A DNA stretch of 12,606 nt, taken from NCBI GenBank assembly GCA_964620215.1, contig CAZUJE010000084.1, positions 1 through 12,606 on the forward strand, in the 5' to 3' direction. The notes below the pieces were generated by a model. It did not search any database, was not told where the DNA came from, and saw only the letters and a program-made list of their open reading frames with translations. Position 1 is the first letter of the stretch, and every line of letters begins with the position of its first letter. The position numbers and the translations under genes were made by a program. This stretch comes from JAUSIF01 sp964620215. GTDB lineage: Bacteria > Pseudomonadota > Alphaproteobacteria > Rhizobiales > Xanthobacteraceae. Shown piece by piece: positions 1 through 5,944 of the stretch.

Positions 1-966
1 GGCGTGCCGAATTATCCGAGCATGTCGCGCTTCTGGGAAGTCTGCAACAAGCACAAGGTCAACATTTTCTACACCGCGCCCACCGCCATCCGCGCGCTGA
101 TGCAGGCCGGCGACGACCCGGTGAAAAAGACGAGCCGCAAATCGCTGCGCCTGCTTGGCTCAGTCGGCGAGCCTATAAATCCGGAAGCATGGGAATGGTA
201 TTACCGCGTGGTGGGCGACAGCCGCTGCCCGATCGTCGATACGTGGTGGCAAACCGAGACCGGCGGAATTCTCATTGCCCCGCTGCCGGGCGCTACGAAG
301 CTGAAACCCGGTTCAGCCACCCGCCCCTTCTTCGGTATCGTTCCGCAGATCGTCGACGCCAACGGCAAGGTGCAGGAAGGCGCCTGCACCGGGAATCTTT
401 GTATCGCTGACTCCTGGCCCGGTCAGATGCGCACGGTGTACGGAGATCACCAGCGCTTCATCGACACATACTTCAAAACCTATCCCGGCAAATATTTCAC
501 CGGTGACGGATGCCGCCGTGACGAAGATGGCTACTACTGGATCACCGGCCGCGTGGACGATGTCATCAACGTCTCCGGTCACCGCATGGGCACGGCGGAA
601 GTCGAGAGCGCCCTGGTCGCTCACACCAAGGTTTCCGAGGCAGCCGTCGTCGGCTATCCGCACGACATCAAGGGTCAGGGCATCTACGCCTATGTGACGT
701 TGATGGCTGGCGAAAAGCCGACCGAGGAGCTTCGCAAGGAACTGGTCGCCTGGGTACGCAAGGAAATCGGCGCCATCGCGCAACCGGACCTGATCCAGTT
801 CGCACCCGGCCTGCCGAAAACCCGCTCCGGCAAGATCATGCGCCGCATCCTGCGCAAGATCGCCGAGGACGAATTCGGCAATCTCGGCGACACCTCGACG
901 CTCGCCGACCCGGCGGTGGTCGATGATCTCGTCAACAACCGGCAGAACAAACGTAAGTCCGCTTAA
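1..966 (+). CDS. acs: Acetyl-CoA synthetase, C-terminal half (5' end outside window)
   Basis: AMP-forming acetate-CoA ligase: it activates acetate to acetyl-AMP and then acetyl-CoA in the cytoplasm. The frame is open from base 1 and ends with TAA at 964-966, giving 321 codons; family members are about 650 residues, so roughly half is missing upstream. Visible signatures are the adenylation motif DTWWQTETGG (codons from 238), whose second Trp belongs to the acetyl-selective pocket in this family, the hinge-region motif YWITGRVDDVINVSGHR, and the C-terminal PKTRSGKIMRR. The Lys in SGK (codon 832-834) is the residue acetylated by Pat-type enzymes in characterised Acs proteins, so control by acetylation is possible here by homology. 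No frameshift or lost motif is seen. A strong hairpin terminator follows 23 bases after the stop, so transcription probably ends there. Propionyl-CoA synthetase is a less likely alternative because the WWQTETGG/GRVDD context fits Acs closely. Confidence 0.97.
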   Translation, partial: GVPNYPSMSRFWEVCNKHKVNIFYTAPTAIRALMQAGDDPVKKTSRKSLRLLGSVGEPINPEAWEWYYRVVGDSRCPIVDTWWQTETGGILIAPLPGATKLKPGSATRPFFGIVPQIVDANGKVQEGACTGNLCIADSWPGQMRTVYGDHQRFIDTYFKTYPGKYFTGDGCRRDEDGYYWITGRVDDVINVSGHRMGTAEVESALVAHTKVSEAAVVGYPHDIKGQGIYAYVTLMAGEKPTEELRKELVAWVRKEIGAIAQPDLIQFAPGLPKTRSGKIMRRILRKIAEDEFGNLGDTSTLADPAVVDDLVNNRQNKRKSA

Positions 967-988
967 AATTTTTCACGCAAAATAATCA

Positions 989-1020
989 GGCGCGGGCCGA
1001 GGCCCGCGCCTTTTTGTTTT
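989..1020 (+). terminator. Intrinsic terminator of acs, possibly bidirectional
   Basis: A perfect 10-base inverted repeat (GGCGCGGGCC at 989-998, GGCCCGCGCC at 1001-1010) with GA between is followed directly by TTTTTGTTTT (1011-1020). In RNA this would form a 9-bp GC-rich stem closed by a CGAG loop. It lies between convergent genes. Read on the minus strand, the same stem is followed by TGATTATTTTG, a weaker T-rich run, so it may also end the oxidase transcript whose stop codon is at 1022-1024. Confidence 0.93.
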
Positions 1021-1021
1021 G

Positions 1022-2473
1022 TCAGGTGAAATAACGATCCCACATCAGATTGCGGAACAGGAGCTTTGGATCGTGTTCCCGCTTCTTCGCAGCGAACTCC
1101 GCTACCCGCGGATAGGCCGTGCGCAACTGGTCAGACCGCGCATGCAGCCGGTACGGAAGATAGAAACTGCCGCCCAGATTCAGAACCCGGTCAATCAGCT
1201 TTTCCGTCAATACCTGCATTGAGCGGTCGTCCTGTTCGCGCATTCGCTGGGAGAACAGCATCACCGCGCCGATGCGTGGACCCGGCGCAAATGACAACAC
1301 ACTGGTTTTATCCGCATCGACATAGCGCAGTGTCACGTTCAGCAGATCCTCTCCCGAACCGGGGATCAGTTCGCGGCAGGCTTGCAGAAAATCCTCCAGC
1401 TTCTCCGCCGGAACAAAATACTCGTGCAGAATATCGGTCCGGTTAGGATCGTTGCCTGCAAGTGCTGAAACCGGGTAGCTGAGCAGCGAATTTCTCGTGA
1501 AGCGTCGGCTAGCCAGCCGCTGCGCCAGCTGTTTCTCCGCATACCATCGCGTGCGCTTTCCTGCATCCGATCCGATCTGCGCGCGGAATACGTTGCGCGA
1601 CAGAAACTGAAATGCTGTGGATGCTTTCGCCGGCGGCAACCGGTCCGGCTGGCTCGTCAATTGCCGGTAGCTCACCAGGATCGCTTCGCGCAGAAAATTA
1701 CCGCGCGATACCGCCAGCCTCCCATAAGCCATGCGCATTCGCGGGGTATGGACCACTTTCTCGAAACGTTCGCCGAAATCTTGTGAGCTTAGAAATTCCG
1801 GTTCCGGCAGCAGCAGCGCATTCTCCATCATGTCCATTTCGGCATCGAGCACCATGCCGAACAACCCATAACCGCCGCAAGCCAGCGCGAACAGCTCTTC
1901 GTTTTTCGTGCGTGAACACTCCACGATGGAGCCGTCGGCCAGCATCATCCGGAAAGAGCGGACCGTGGAACAGAACGGTCCGAAAGGCGCCGGCCAGCCA
2001 TGCGCGTTCACCGCTAGCGTACCGCCCACGCTGAAATCGTGATTCGACTGCATCACCGCGACTGAGAAGTCGAGCGGATCAAGCACGCGCGTGACGTCAC
2101 GCCAGCGCACACCTGCATTCGCCCGGTAAGTTTTCCCCTTCGTATCTGCCTCGATCCGCGCGGAGGAAAGCGTGGCGGCGATCCCGTCCCGGGGAATGCT
2201 TTGCCCACCCATCGAATGCCGCGCGCCGCTGAGCGCGAACGGTCTGCCGTCCTGCGCAGCTTCCTTCAGCAAGCCGCGCAATTCCGCGATGAGTTTTTCT
2301 TCTTCATTCGCCGGGATGATCTGATGTTTTGCGACCCGAACAGGATTGAGCCGGCTTGCATCGTTTAACGAAAAACCGCCGGGCTTTGGTGCTGCGCGGG
2401 AGAATTTCGGAAGCGCCAGCATGGCTGCGGCGATGGCAGAAGCCCGAAGCAGTTTCCGTCTCGAAAATTTCAT
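1022..2473 (-). CDS. Tat-exported FAD-linked oxidase (aldonolactone oxidase / VAO-PCMH family)
   Basis: Flavoprotein oxidase or dehydrogenase of the FAD_binding_4 group, resembling D-arabinono-1,4-lactone oxidases; the substrate cannot be told from sequence. I chose the ATG at 2473 (483 aa) because it begins MKFSRRKLLRAS, a compact twin-arginine signal (SRRKLL), then a hydrophobic stretch AAAMLALP and a likely cleavage site FSRA-AP. A GTG at 2488 in the same frame adds five residues; neither start has a clear Shine-Dalgarno. FAD-binding signatures are FALSGARHSMGGQ (the His codon is 2216-2218) and SVGGTLAVNAHG. The His in this position carries covalent 8-alpha-histidyl-FAD in relatives such as aldonolactone oxidases and cytokinin dehydrogenase, so covalent flavin is likely but not shown. 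The C-terminus HDPKLLFRNLMWDRYF matches the usual end of the family. Expected location is the periplasm. The gene follows the extensin-like gene by 30-45 bp and is probably co-transcribed with it. Confidence 0.88.
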   Translation of the reverse strand: MKFSRRKLLRASAIAAAMLALPKFSRAAPKPGGFSLNDASRLNPVRVAKHQIIPANEEEKLIAELRGLLKEAAQDGRPFALSGARHSMGGQSIPRDGIAATLSSARIEADTKGKTYRANAGVRWRDVTRVLDPLDFSVAVMQSNHDFSVGGTLAVNAHGWPAPFGPFCSTVRSFRMMLADGSIVECSRTKNEELFALACGGYGLFGMVLDAEMDMMENALLLPEPEFLSSQDFGERFEKVVHTPRMRMAYGRLAVSRGNFLREAILVSYRQLTSQPDRLPPAKASTAFQFLSRNVFRAQIGSDAGKRTRWYAEKQLAQRLASRRFTRNSLLSYPVSALAGNDPNRTDILHEYFVPAEKLEDFLQACRELIPGSGEDLLNVTLRYVDADKTSVLSFAPGPRIGAVMLFSQRMREQDDRSMQVLTEKLIDRVLNLGGSFYLPYRLHARSDQLRTAYPRVAEFAAKKREHDPKLLFRNLMWDRYFT

Positions 2474-2518
2474 CGCAGTAACCCGCACCCATCGAATTTC
2501 CCGAACAGAAAAATGCTC

Positions 2519-3196
2519 TTAACGGCAGACATCGGCAAGCCGCATGTCGATGTGAAAATGATTGCTGTGCGCTGCGTCGTGTTCGGGAGAAAGCACCGTT
2601 CCGAAAATGCGGCATGCGCCCGCGCGGGCATCGCGAAGAAAGCGGCCTTTCGCGCCGTTATCCTTCCAGTCCTTGCTGATACTGACCGTGATGTCTCCGG
2701 CCGTAAATGCCGCAATGTCGATTGCATTGGCGTAGGCGTGCTCACTTAAACGCTCAAATTTCTGCCGGTTGATTGTGCGGCAGGCGTAGGTGCCTAAATG
2801 CCGTATCGATGTCAGCTTCTTGCCGAAATGCTCCTGCGCCGCCGGCATCAGAACATGCCGCTCCCACAGCAACACCCCCAGCAGCGCCGGACAGCGCAGC
2901 ATGATGTTGCTGCCATAACGCACCGAAGAACTCATCAATCGCGCGGCATCATCGTAGCCGCATCCGTTCTCGCGCTTTTCCGGATGAACTTTGCGAAAAT
3001 TCACCTTGTTCCGCTCCAGTGCCGCAAAGCAGCGTCCCGGGTCGTTTTTCAATAATTGCAGGTGCAGCTTGGTAAGGTAGCCCGGCGGTTCATCGAGATC
3101 GAACGGAGCAATGTAGTCGATCAGCGCAAGGCCAAGAAAAATTCCTGTCAGTGCGAACAGAATAGTGAACCAGACGCGGCGGAATGCTTGCGTCAC
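2519..3196 (-). CDS. Extensin-like family protein with M15-type metallopeptidase motifs
   Basis: A 225-residue protein matching my knowledge of the bacterial extensin-like C-terminal domain family, whose biochemical role is poorly defined. Residues 8-28 (around VWFTILFALTGIFLG) form one membrane segment, so the domain probably faces the periplasm. Two motifs resemble the metal-binding pattern of peptidase M15 / LAS enzymes (D-Ala-D-Ala peptidases): SEHAYANAID (His153, Asp160) and HSNHFHID (His213/His215). Six cysteines (56, 79, 102, 139, 195, 224) suggest disulfides in an exported domain. A peptidoglycan or wall-related hydrolase is therefore plausible but inferred. The start is GTG at 3194-3196, placed just before the membrane segment. 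No Shine-Dalgarno is visible, but the upstream DUF1674 gene stops only 12 bp before it, which fits translational coupling. The FAD oxidase follows downstream. Confidence 0.85.
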   Translation of the reverse strand: MTQAFRRVWFTILFALTGIFLGLALIDYIAPFDLDEPPGYLTKLHLQLLKNDPGRCFAALERNKVNFRKVHPEKRENGCGYDDAARLMSSSVRYGSNIMLRCPALLGVLLWERHVLMPAAQEHFGKKLTSIRHLGTYACRTINRQKFERLSEHAYANAIDIAAFTAGDITVSISKDWKDNGAKGRFLRDARAGACRIFGTVLSPEHDAAHSNHFHIDMRLADVCR

Positions 3197-3208
3197 GGAA
3201 ATACATGC

Positions 3209-3400
3209 TCAGGAGAAATCGGAGGCAATGCCTTTCACTTCCCAATCGCCGTAGCGTACCGGATCCGGCCCTTCGCGCCCGCCCTTTTCTTTTGGCTGGA
3301 TTTTTGCCTGTGCTGCCAATTCTGCGCGGCGCGTCTCTGCTTCGGCCCGCGCACGCTCGGCGGCGGCTTTCTGTCTGGCAGCTTTTTCTGCGTCGCTCAT
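3209..3400 (-). CDS. DUF1674 protein, SDHAF4-like succinate dehydrogenase assembly factor
   Basis: A small protein of 63 residues from ATG 3398-3400, or 68 from an in-frame GTG at 3413-3415 that directly follows an in-frame TAA. The N-terminal half is a charged, Ala/Arg/Glu-rich segment likely to be helical. The C-terminal half carries the family signature KEKGGREGPDPVRYGDWE followed by KGIASDF, typical of DUF1674. The eukaryotic member SDHAF4 binds the flavinylated SdhA subunit and helps assemble complex II; bacterial members are assumed to act similarly. There is no signal peptide or membrane segment, so it is expected in the cytoplasm. No convincing Shine-Dalgarno precedes either start. 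It is the first gene of a minus-strand run with the extensin-like and FAD oxidase genes, and it is divergent from htpX. Confidence 0.9.
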   Translation of the reverse strand: MSDAEKAARQKAAAERARAEAETRRAELAAQAKIQPKEKGGREGPDPVRYGDWEVKGIASDFS

Positions 3401-3438
3401 GCTCAATACGAACACTTACGGAGGGTATCCGGTCAAGT

Positions 3439-3467
3439 CTTGCACGCGGGCTTGCCCGATCCCATGT
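3439..3467 (+). promoter_or_regulatory. Candidate RpoH (heat-shock) type promoter for htpX
   Basis: CTTG at 3439-3442 (in CTTGCA) is followed after 18 bases by CCCATGT at 3461-3467. This resembles the alphaproteobacterial RpoH pattern CTTG-N17/18-CYTATNT with one mismatch in the -10 part, and also the E. coli sigma-32 -10 CCCCATNT. It would place the transcript start near 3474, about 43 bases before the htpX ATG. HtpX is a known heat-shock gene in E. coli, which supports the call. It was found by eye only. Confidence 0.45.
3447..3458. repeat. 12-bp interrupted palindrome in the htpX promoter spacer
   Basis: CGGGC-TT-GCCCG is a perfect dyad with a 2-base centre. It lies between the proposed -35 and -10 elements of the htpX promoter. 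It could be an operator half or chance in GC-rich DNA. Confidence 0.5.
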
Positions 3468-3486
3468 TTCCCGAGACGGAAACATG
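3463..3486. repeat. Perfect 9+9 inverted repeat upstream of htpX
   Basis: CATGTTTCC (3463-3471) and GGAAACATG (3478-3486) are exact reverse complements with a 6-base spacer (CGAGAC), a 24-bp dyad ending 30 bases before the htpX ATG. The left arm overlaps the proposed -10 element. The shape fits a dimeric regulator's operator; if transcribed, it would form a hairpin. Which regulator would bind is unknown. Confidence 0.7.
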
Positions 3487-3499
3487 CGGCAAAAGCCGC
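3486..3499 (+). promoter_or_regulatory. Small hairpin in the htpX leader
   Basis: GCGGC-AAAA-GCCGC is a perfect 5-bp stem with a tetraloop. It ends 7 bases before the htpX Shine-Dalgarno (3507-3512) and starts in the last base of the preceding dyad. It has no T-run, so it is not a terminator. It could influence ribosome access but does not pair with the Shine-Dalgarno itself. Confidence 0.4.
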
Positions 3500-3506
3500 G
3501 GCTCCC

Positions 3507-3512
3507 GGAGGA
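3507..3512 (+). promoter_or_regulatory. Shine-Dalgarno of htpX
   Basis: GGAGGA, with 4 bases to the ATG at 3517. This strong site fixes the htpX start. It argues against the much longer open frame that continues upstream to 3184 and against the ATG three codons downstream (3526). Confidence 0.85.
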
Positions 3513-3516
3513 AGCA

Positions 3517-4425
3517 ATGAATTACATGAAAACCGCCATCCTGCTTGCCGGCCTGACAGCCTTGTTCATGGGCGTCGGTTTTATGATCGCTGGCGAAGCC
3601 GGAATGTTGATCGCGCTTCTGGTCGCGGCCGGCATGAACTTCTTCGCCTATTGGGGCGCCGACAAGATGGTGCTGTCGATGCACGGCGCCCGCGAAGTCG
3701 ATGAAACGGCCGCGCCGGAATATTACGGCATCGTGCGCGAGCTATCCCAGCGCGCGGGCCTGCCGATGCCGAAAGTTTACGTTATGGACAATCCGCAGCC
3801 GAACGCCTTTGCGACAGGACGCAATCCGCAAAATTCCGCCGTCGCGGCGACAACCGGCTTGCTCAGCATGCTTTCCCGTGACGAGATCGCGGGCGTGATG
3901 GCGCACGAGCTGGCGCATGTAAAAAACCGTGACACGCTTACAATGACGATTACCGCCACCATCGCCGGCGCGATTTCCATGCTTGCGAATTTCGGCATGT
4001 TCTTCGGCGGCAACCGGAACAACAACCCGCTGGGTGCCATCGGCACCATTGCAATGGTGATCCTGGCGCCGCTCGCGGCGATGGTGGTGCAGATGGCGAT
4101 CAGCCGCTCGCGCGAATATGTGGCGGACCGTGGCGGCGCAGAGATCAGCGGCAAGCCGATGGCGCTCGCTTCGGCGCTCGAAAAAATTTCCAGTGCCGCG
4201 CACCAGATTCCGAACGAGACAGCGGAAGCTTCGCCCGCCACCGCGCATCTCTTCATCATCAACCCCTTGTCGGGTGAGCGCATGGACAATCTGTTTTCCA
4301 CCCATCCGGCGACCGAGAACCGTATCGCGGCCCTGGCAAAGATCGCCAGCGAAATGGGCCAGGGCGGCGGCACCAGACCTGCCTCTGGGCCTTGGCCTGC
4401 GAAACGCAGTGGGCCGTGGGGCTGA
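3517..4425 (+). CDS. htpX: HtpX, membrane zinc metalloprotease (M48B)
   Basis: Inner-membrane protease that degrades damaged or misfolded membrane proteins, working alongside FtsH in characterised bacteria. The protein is 302 aa, the usual length. Two membrane segments occupy the N-terminus (about residues 5-26 and 28-48), followed by the cytoplasmic-facing catalytic part. The zinc motif HELAH is at residues 130-134, with the third ligand Glu200 in SREYVADRGGAEISG. Further hydrophobic stretches lie at about 140-162 and 172-195, and STHPATENRI near 261-270 is the usual C-terminal motif. The start is set by GGAGGA four bases before the ATG. The upstream region holds a candidate heat-shock promoter and three dyads. 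The gene is divergent from the DUF1674 gene and is followed 50 bp later by rsmB, probably in one transcript. The C-terminal tail (about residues 284-302) is Gly/Pro/Ser-rich and probably disordered. Confidence 0.97.
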   Translation: MNYMKTAILLAGLTALFMGVGFMIAGEAGMLIALLVAAGMNFFAYWGADKMVLSMHGAREVDETAAPEYYGIVRELSQRAGLPMPKVYVMDNPQPNAFATGRNPQNSAVAATTGLLSMLSRDEIAGVMAHELAHVKNRDTLTMTITATIAGAISMLANFGMFFGGNRNNNPLGAIGTIAMVILAPLAAMVVQMAISRSREYVADRGGAEISGKPMALASALEKISSAAHQIPNETAEASPATAHLFIINPLSGERMDNLFSTHPATENRIAALAKIASEMGQGGGTRPASGPWPAKRSGPWG

Positions 4426-4465
4426 TTCCAACTCCTCATGTTTTGTGATGGAGCCCCGCTGCGCT

Positions 4466-4470
4466 AGGAA
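4466..4470 (+). promoter_or_regulatory. Shine-Dalgarno that supports the GTG start of rsmB
   Basis: AGGAA lies 5 bases before GTG 4476-4478. This supports the non-ATG start chosen for rsmB. Confidence 0.7.
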
Positions 4471-4475
4471 CATCC

Positions 4476-5849
4476 GTGGTCAAATCCAAACGCCCCCGAT
4501 CCCGGACTGTTCAGCGCAAGGAACCGAGCAAGCCCGCCGCTGACGCGCAGGGATTCGCCGCACGAAAACTCGCGGCTGAAGCGCTCGTTGCCGTCCTCAA
4601 GAACCGCCGCCCGCTGGATGAAACCCTCGACTCCGCGCACGGCCTGACGGACATCCGGGAACTCCCCGACCGCGACCGCGCATTGGTGCGCATGCTGACA
4701 ACAACGGTGCTGCGCCGCCTCGGCACATTGCGAGCGATCATCCAATCGCTCGCCGAACGCGGCCTGCCAAAAGGCGCGCCGCTGCTTGAGCCGGCACTTC
4801 TTCTGGGAGCCGCCCAAATTCTCTTCCTCGATGTGCCGGATCACGCGGCGGTCGATCTTTCGGTACGGCTCGCCTCGCTGGAGCGCGGCGGACGCTATGC
4901 AGGCATGACCAATGCGGTGTTGCGCCGGATCGCCCGGGAAAAAACAGCGCTCATGCAAGTCCACACTGGTGAAATCGACACCCCGCAATGGATGTTCGAG
5001 CGCTGGCAGCAACACTACGGAAACGAAACCGCGCTGGCGATTGCCGCCGCGCACAGGCTAGAGCCTCCACTCGATCTCGGCGTAAAGACAAACGCACCGG
5101 AGTGGGCAGAGAGGCTGGGGGCAAAACTTCTTCCGAACGGAACGCTTCGTCTTTCTTCCGGCGGCCAGGTGACTTCATTGCCCGGCTTTCAGGACGGCGA
5201 CTGGTGGGTGCAAGACATGGCGGCGAGCCTGCCCGCGCGTTTGCTCGGCGATGTAAGCAATCTGCGCGTTGCCGACCTCTGCGCGGCACCTGGTGGCAAG
5301 ACAATGCAGCTCGCGGCCGCTGGCGCGAAAGTTATTGCCGTGGACCGTTCCGAAAATCGTCTGAAACGGCTGAGATCGAATCTCGAGCGAATGAAGTTCT
5401 CCGCTGAAGTCGTCACCGCCGACGCGGCGGAATGGAAATCCGAACCCTTCGACGCGGTATTGCTCGACGCCCCTTGCTCGTCCACAGGCACCATTCGCCG
5501 CCATCCGGAAATTCTCTGGCAGAAGCGGATCGAAGACTTGCCGCCGCTCATCTCCCTGCAAGAGCGTCTTCTCGACAACGCCGCATCGCTGACCAAACCC
5601 GGCGGCTTGCTCGTTTACGCCACCTGCTCGCTTGAGCCGGAAGAGTCGGAAACACAGATCGAAAAATTTCTGTCGCGTCATGAAAATTTCAGACGCATCC
5701 GGGTGCGCCCGGAAGAAATCGGCGGTCTCGAATCACTGATTTCTCCTTCGGGCGATCTGCGAACCCTGCCCTGTCACTTGTCTAATCCTGAACCGCGCAT
5801 GAGCGGATGCGACGGCTTCTTTTCGGCGCGTTTGCAGCGGCTTACATAA
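4476..5849 (+). CDS. rsmB: RsmB-type 16S rRNA (cytosine-C5) methyltransferase
   Basis: SAM-dependent enzyme of the RsmB/Sun/Fmu family; the E. coli member makes m5C967 in 16S rRNA. The protein is 457 aa with a GTG start supported by AGGAA five bases upstream. After a basic tail (residues 1-25), residues about 27-160 form the NusB-like RNA-binding domain (RALVRML, LLLGAAQILFLD, TNAVLRRI). The methyltransferase domain follows: SAM loop ADLCAAPGGKT (266-276), the acidic VIAVDRSE segment (286-293), motif IV DAPCSSTG (Cys334) and motif VI YATCSLEPEE (Cys384). The two cysteines are the release and nucleophile residues in RNA m5C enzymes, so the protein looks active. It lies 50 bp after htpX and 95 bp before the heparinase-like gene, all on the same strand. 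A different rRNA m5C target cannot be excluded, but the NusB-like domain favours RsmB. Confidence 0.95.
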   Translation: MVKSKRPRSRTVQRKEPSKPAADAQGFAARKLAAEALVAVLKNRRPLDETLDSAHGLTDIRELPDRDRALVRMLTTTVLRRLGTLRAIIQSLAERGLPKGAPLLEPALLLGAAQILFLDVPDHAAVDLSVRLASLERGGRYAGMTNAVLRRIAREKTALMQVHTGEIDTPQWMFERWQQHYGNETALAIAAAHRLEPPLDLGVKTNAPEWAERLGAKLLPNGTLRLSSGGQVTSLPGFQDGDWWVQDMAASLPARLLGDVSNLRVADLCAAPGGKTMQLAAAGAKVIAVDRSENRLKRLRSNLERMKFSAEVVTADAAEWKSEPFDAVLLDAPCSSTGTIRRHPEILWQKRIEDLPPLISLQERLLDNAASLTKPGGLLVYATCSLEPEESETQIEKFLSRHENFRRIRVRPEEIGGLESLISPSGDLRTLPCHLSNPEPRMSGCDGFFSARLQRLT

Positions 5850-5944
5850 ATCGAAACAGGAAGTGGACACGGGACTCGTCTCCGATATGTTGTCGCCGGG
5901 GTAAGGGCGCACGCGGCCCGATGGGGTGTAGAAGGTGATTTGGA

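Noticed and set aside
3184..3516. Open frame continuing about 110 codons upstream of htpX on the plus strand
   Set aside because: It has no HtpX-family similarity, runs antisense through the DUF1674 gene, and the strong GGAGGA before ATG 3517 marks the real start.
3441..3516. ROSE-type RNA thermometer in the htpX leader
   Set aside because: The idea is attractive for a rhizobial heat-shock gene, but I cannot find the conserved element pairing with the Shine-Dalgarno, and the nearby hairpin leaves GGAGGA free.
3742..4473. Minus-strand frames of 243 and 220 codons antisense to htpX
   Set aside because: The plus strand carries the HELAH motif and a full-length HtpX; the antisense products show no signature.
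5850..5944. Possible promoter in the gap before the heparinase-like gene
   Set aside because: Apart from the ribosome site at 5931-5937, I found no convincing -35/-10 pair or significant dyad in these 95 bases.
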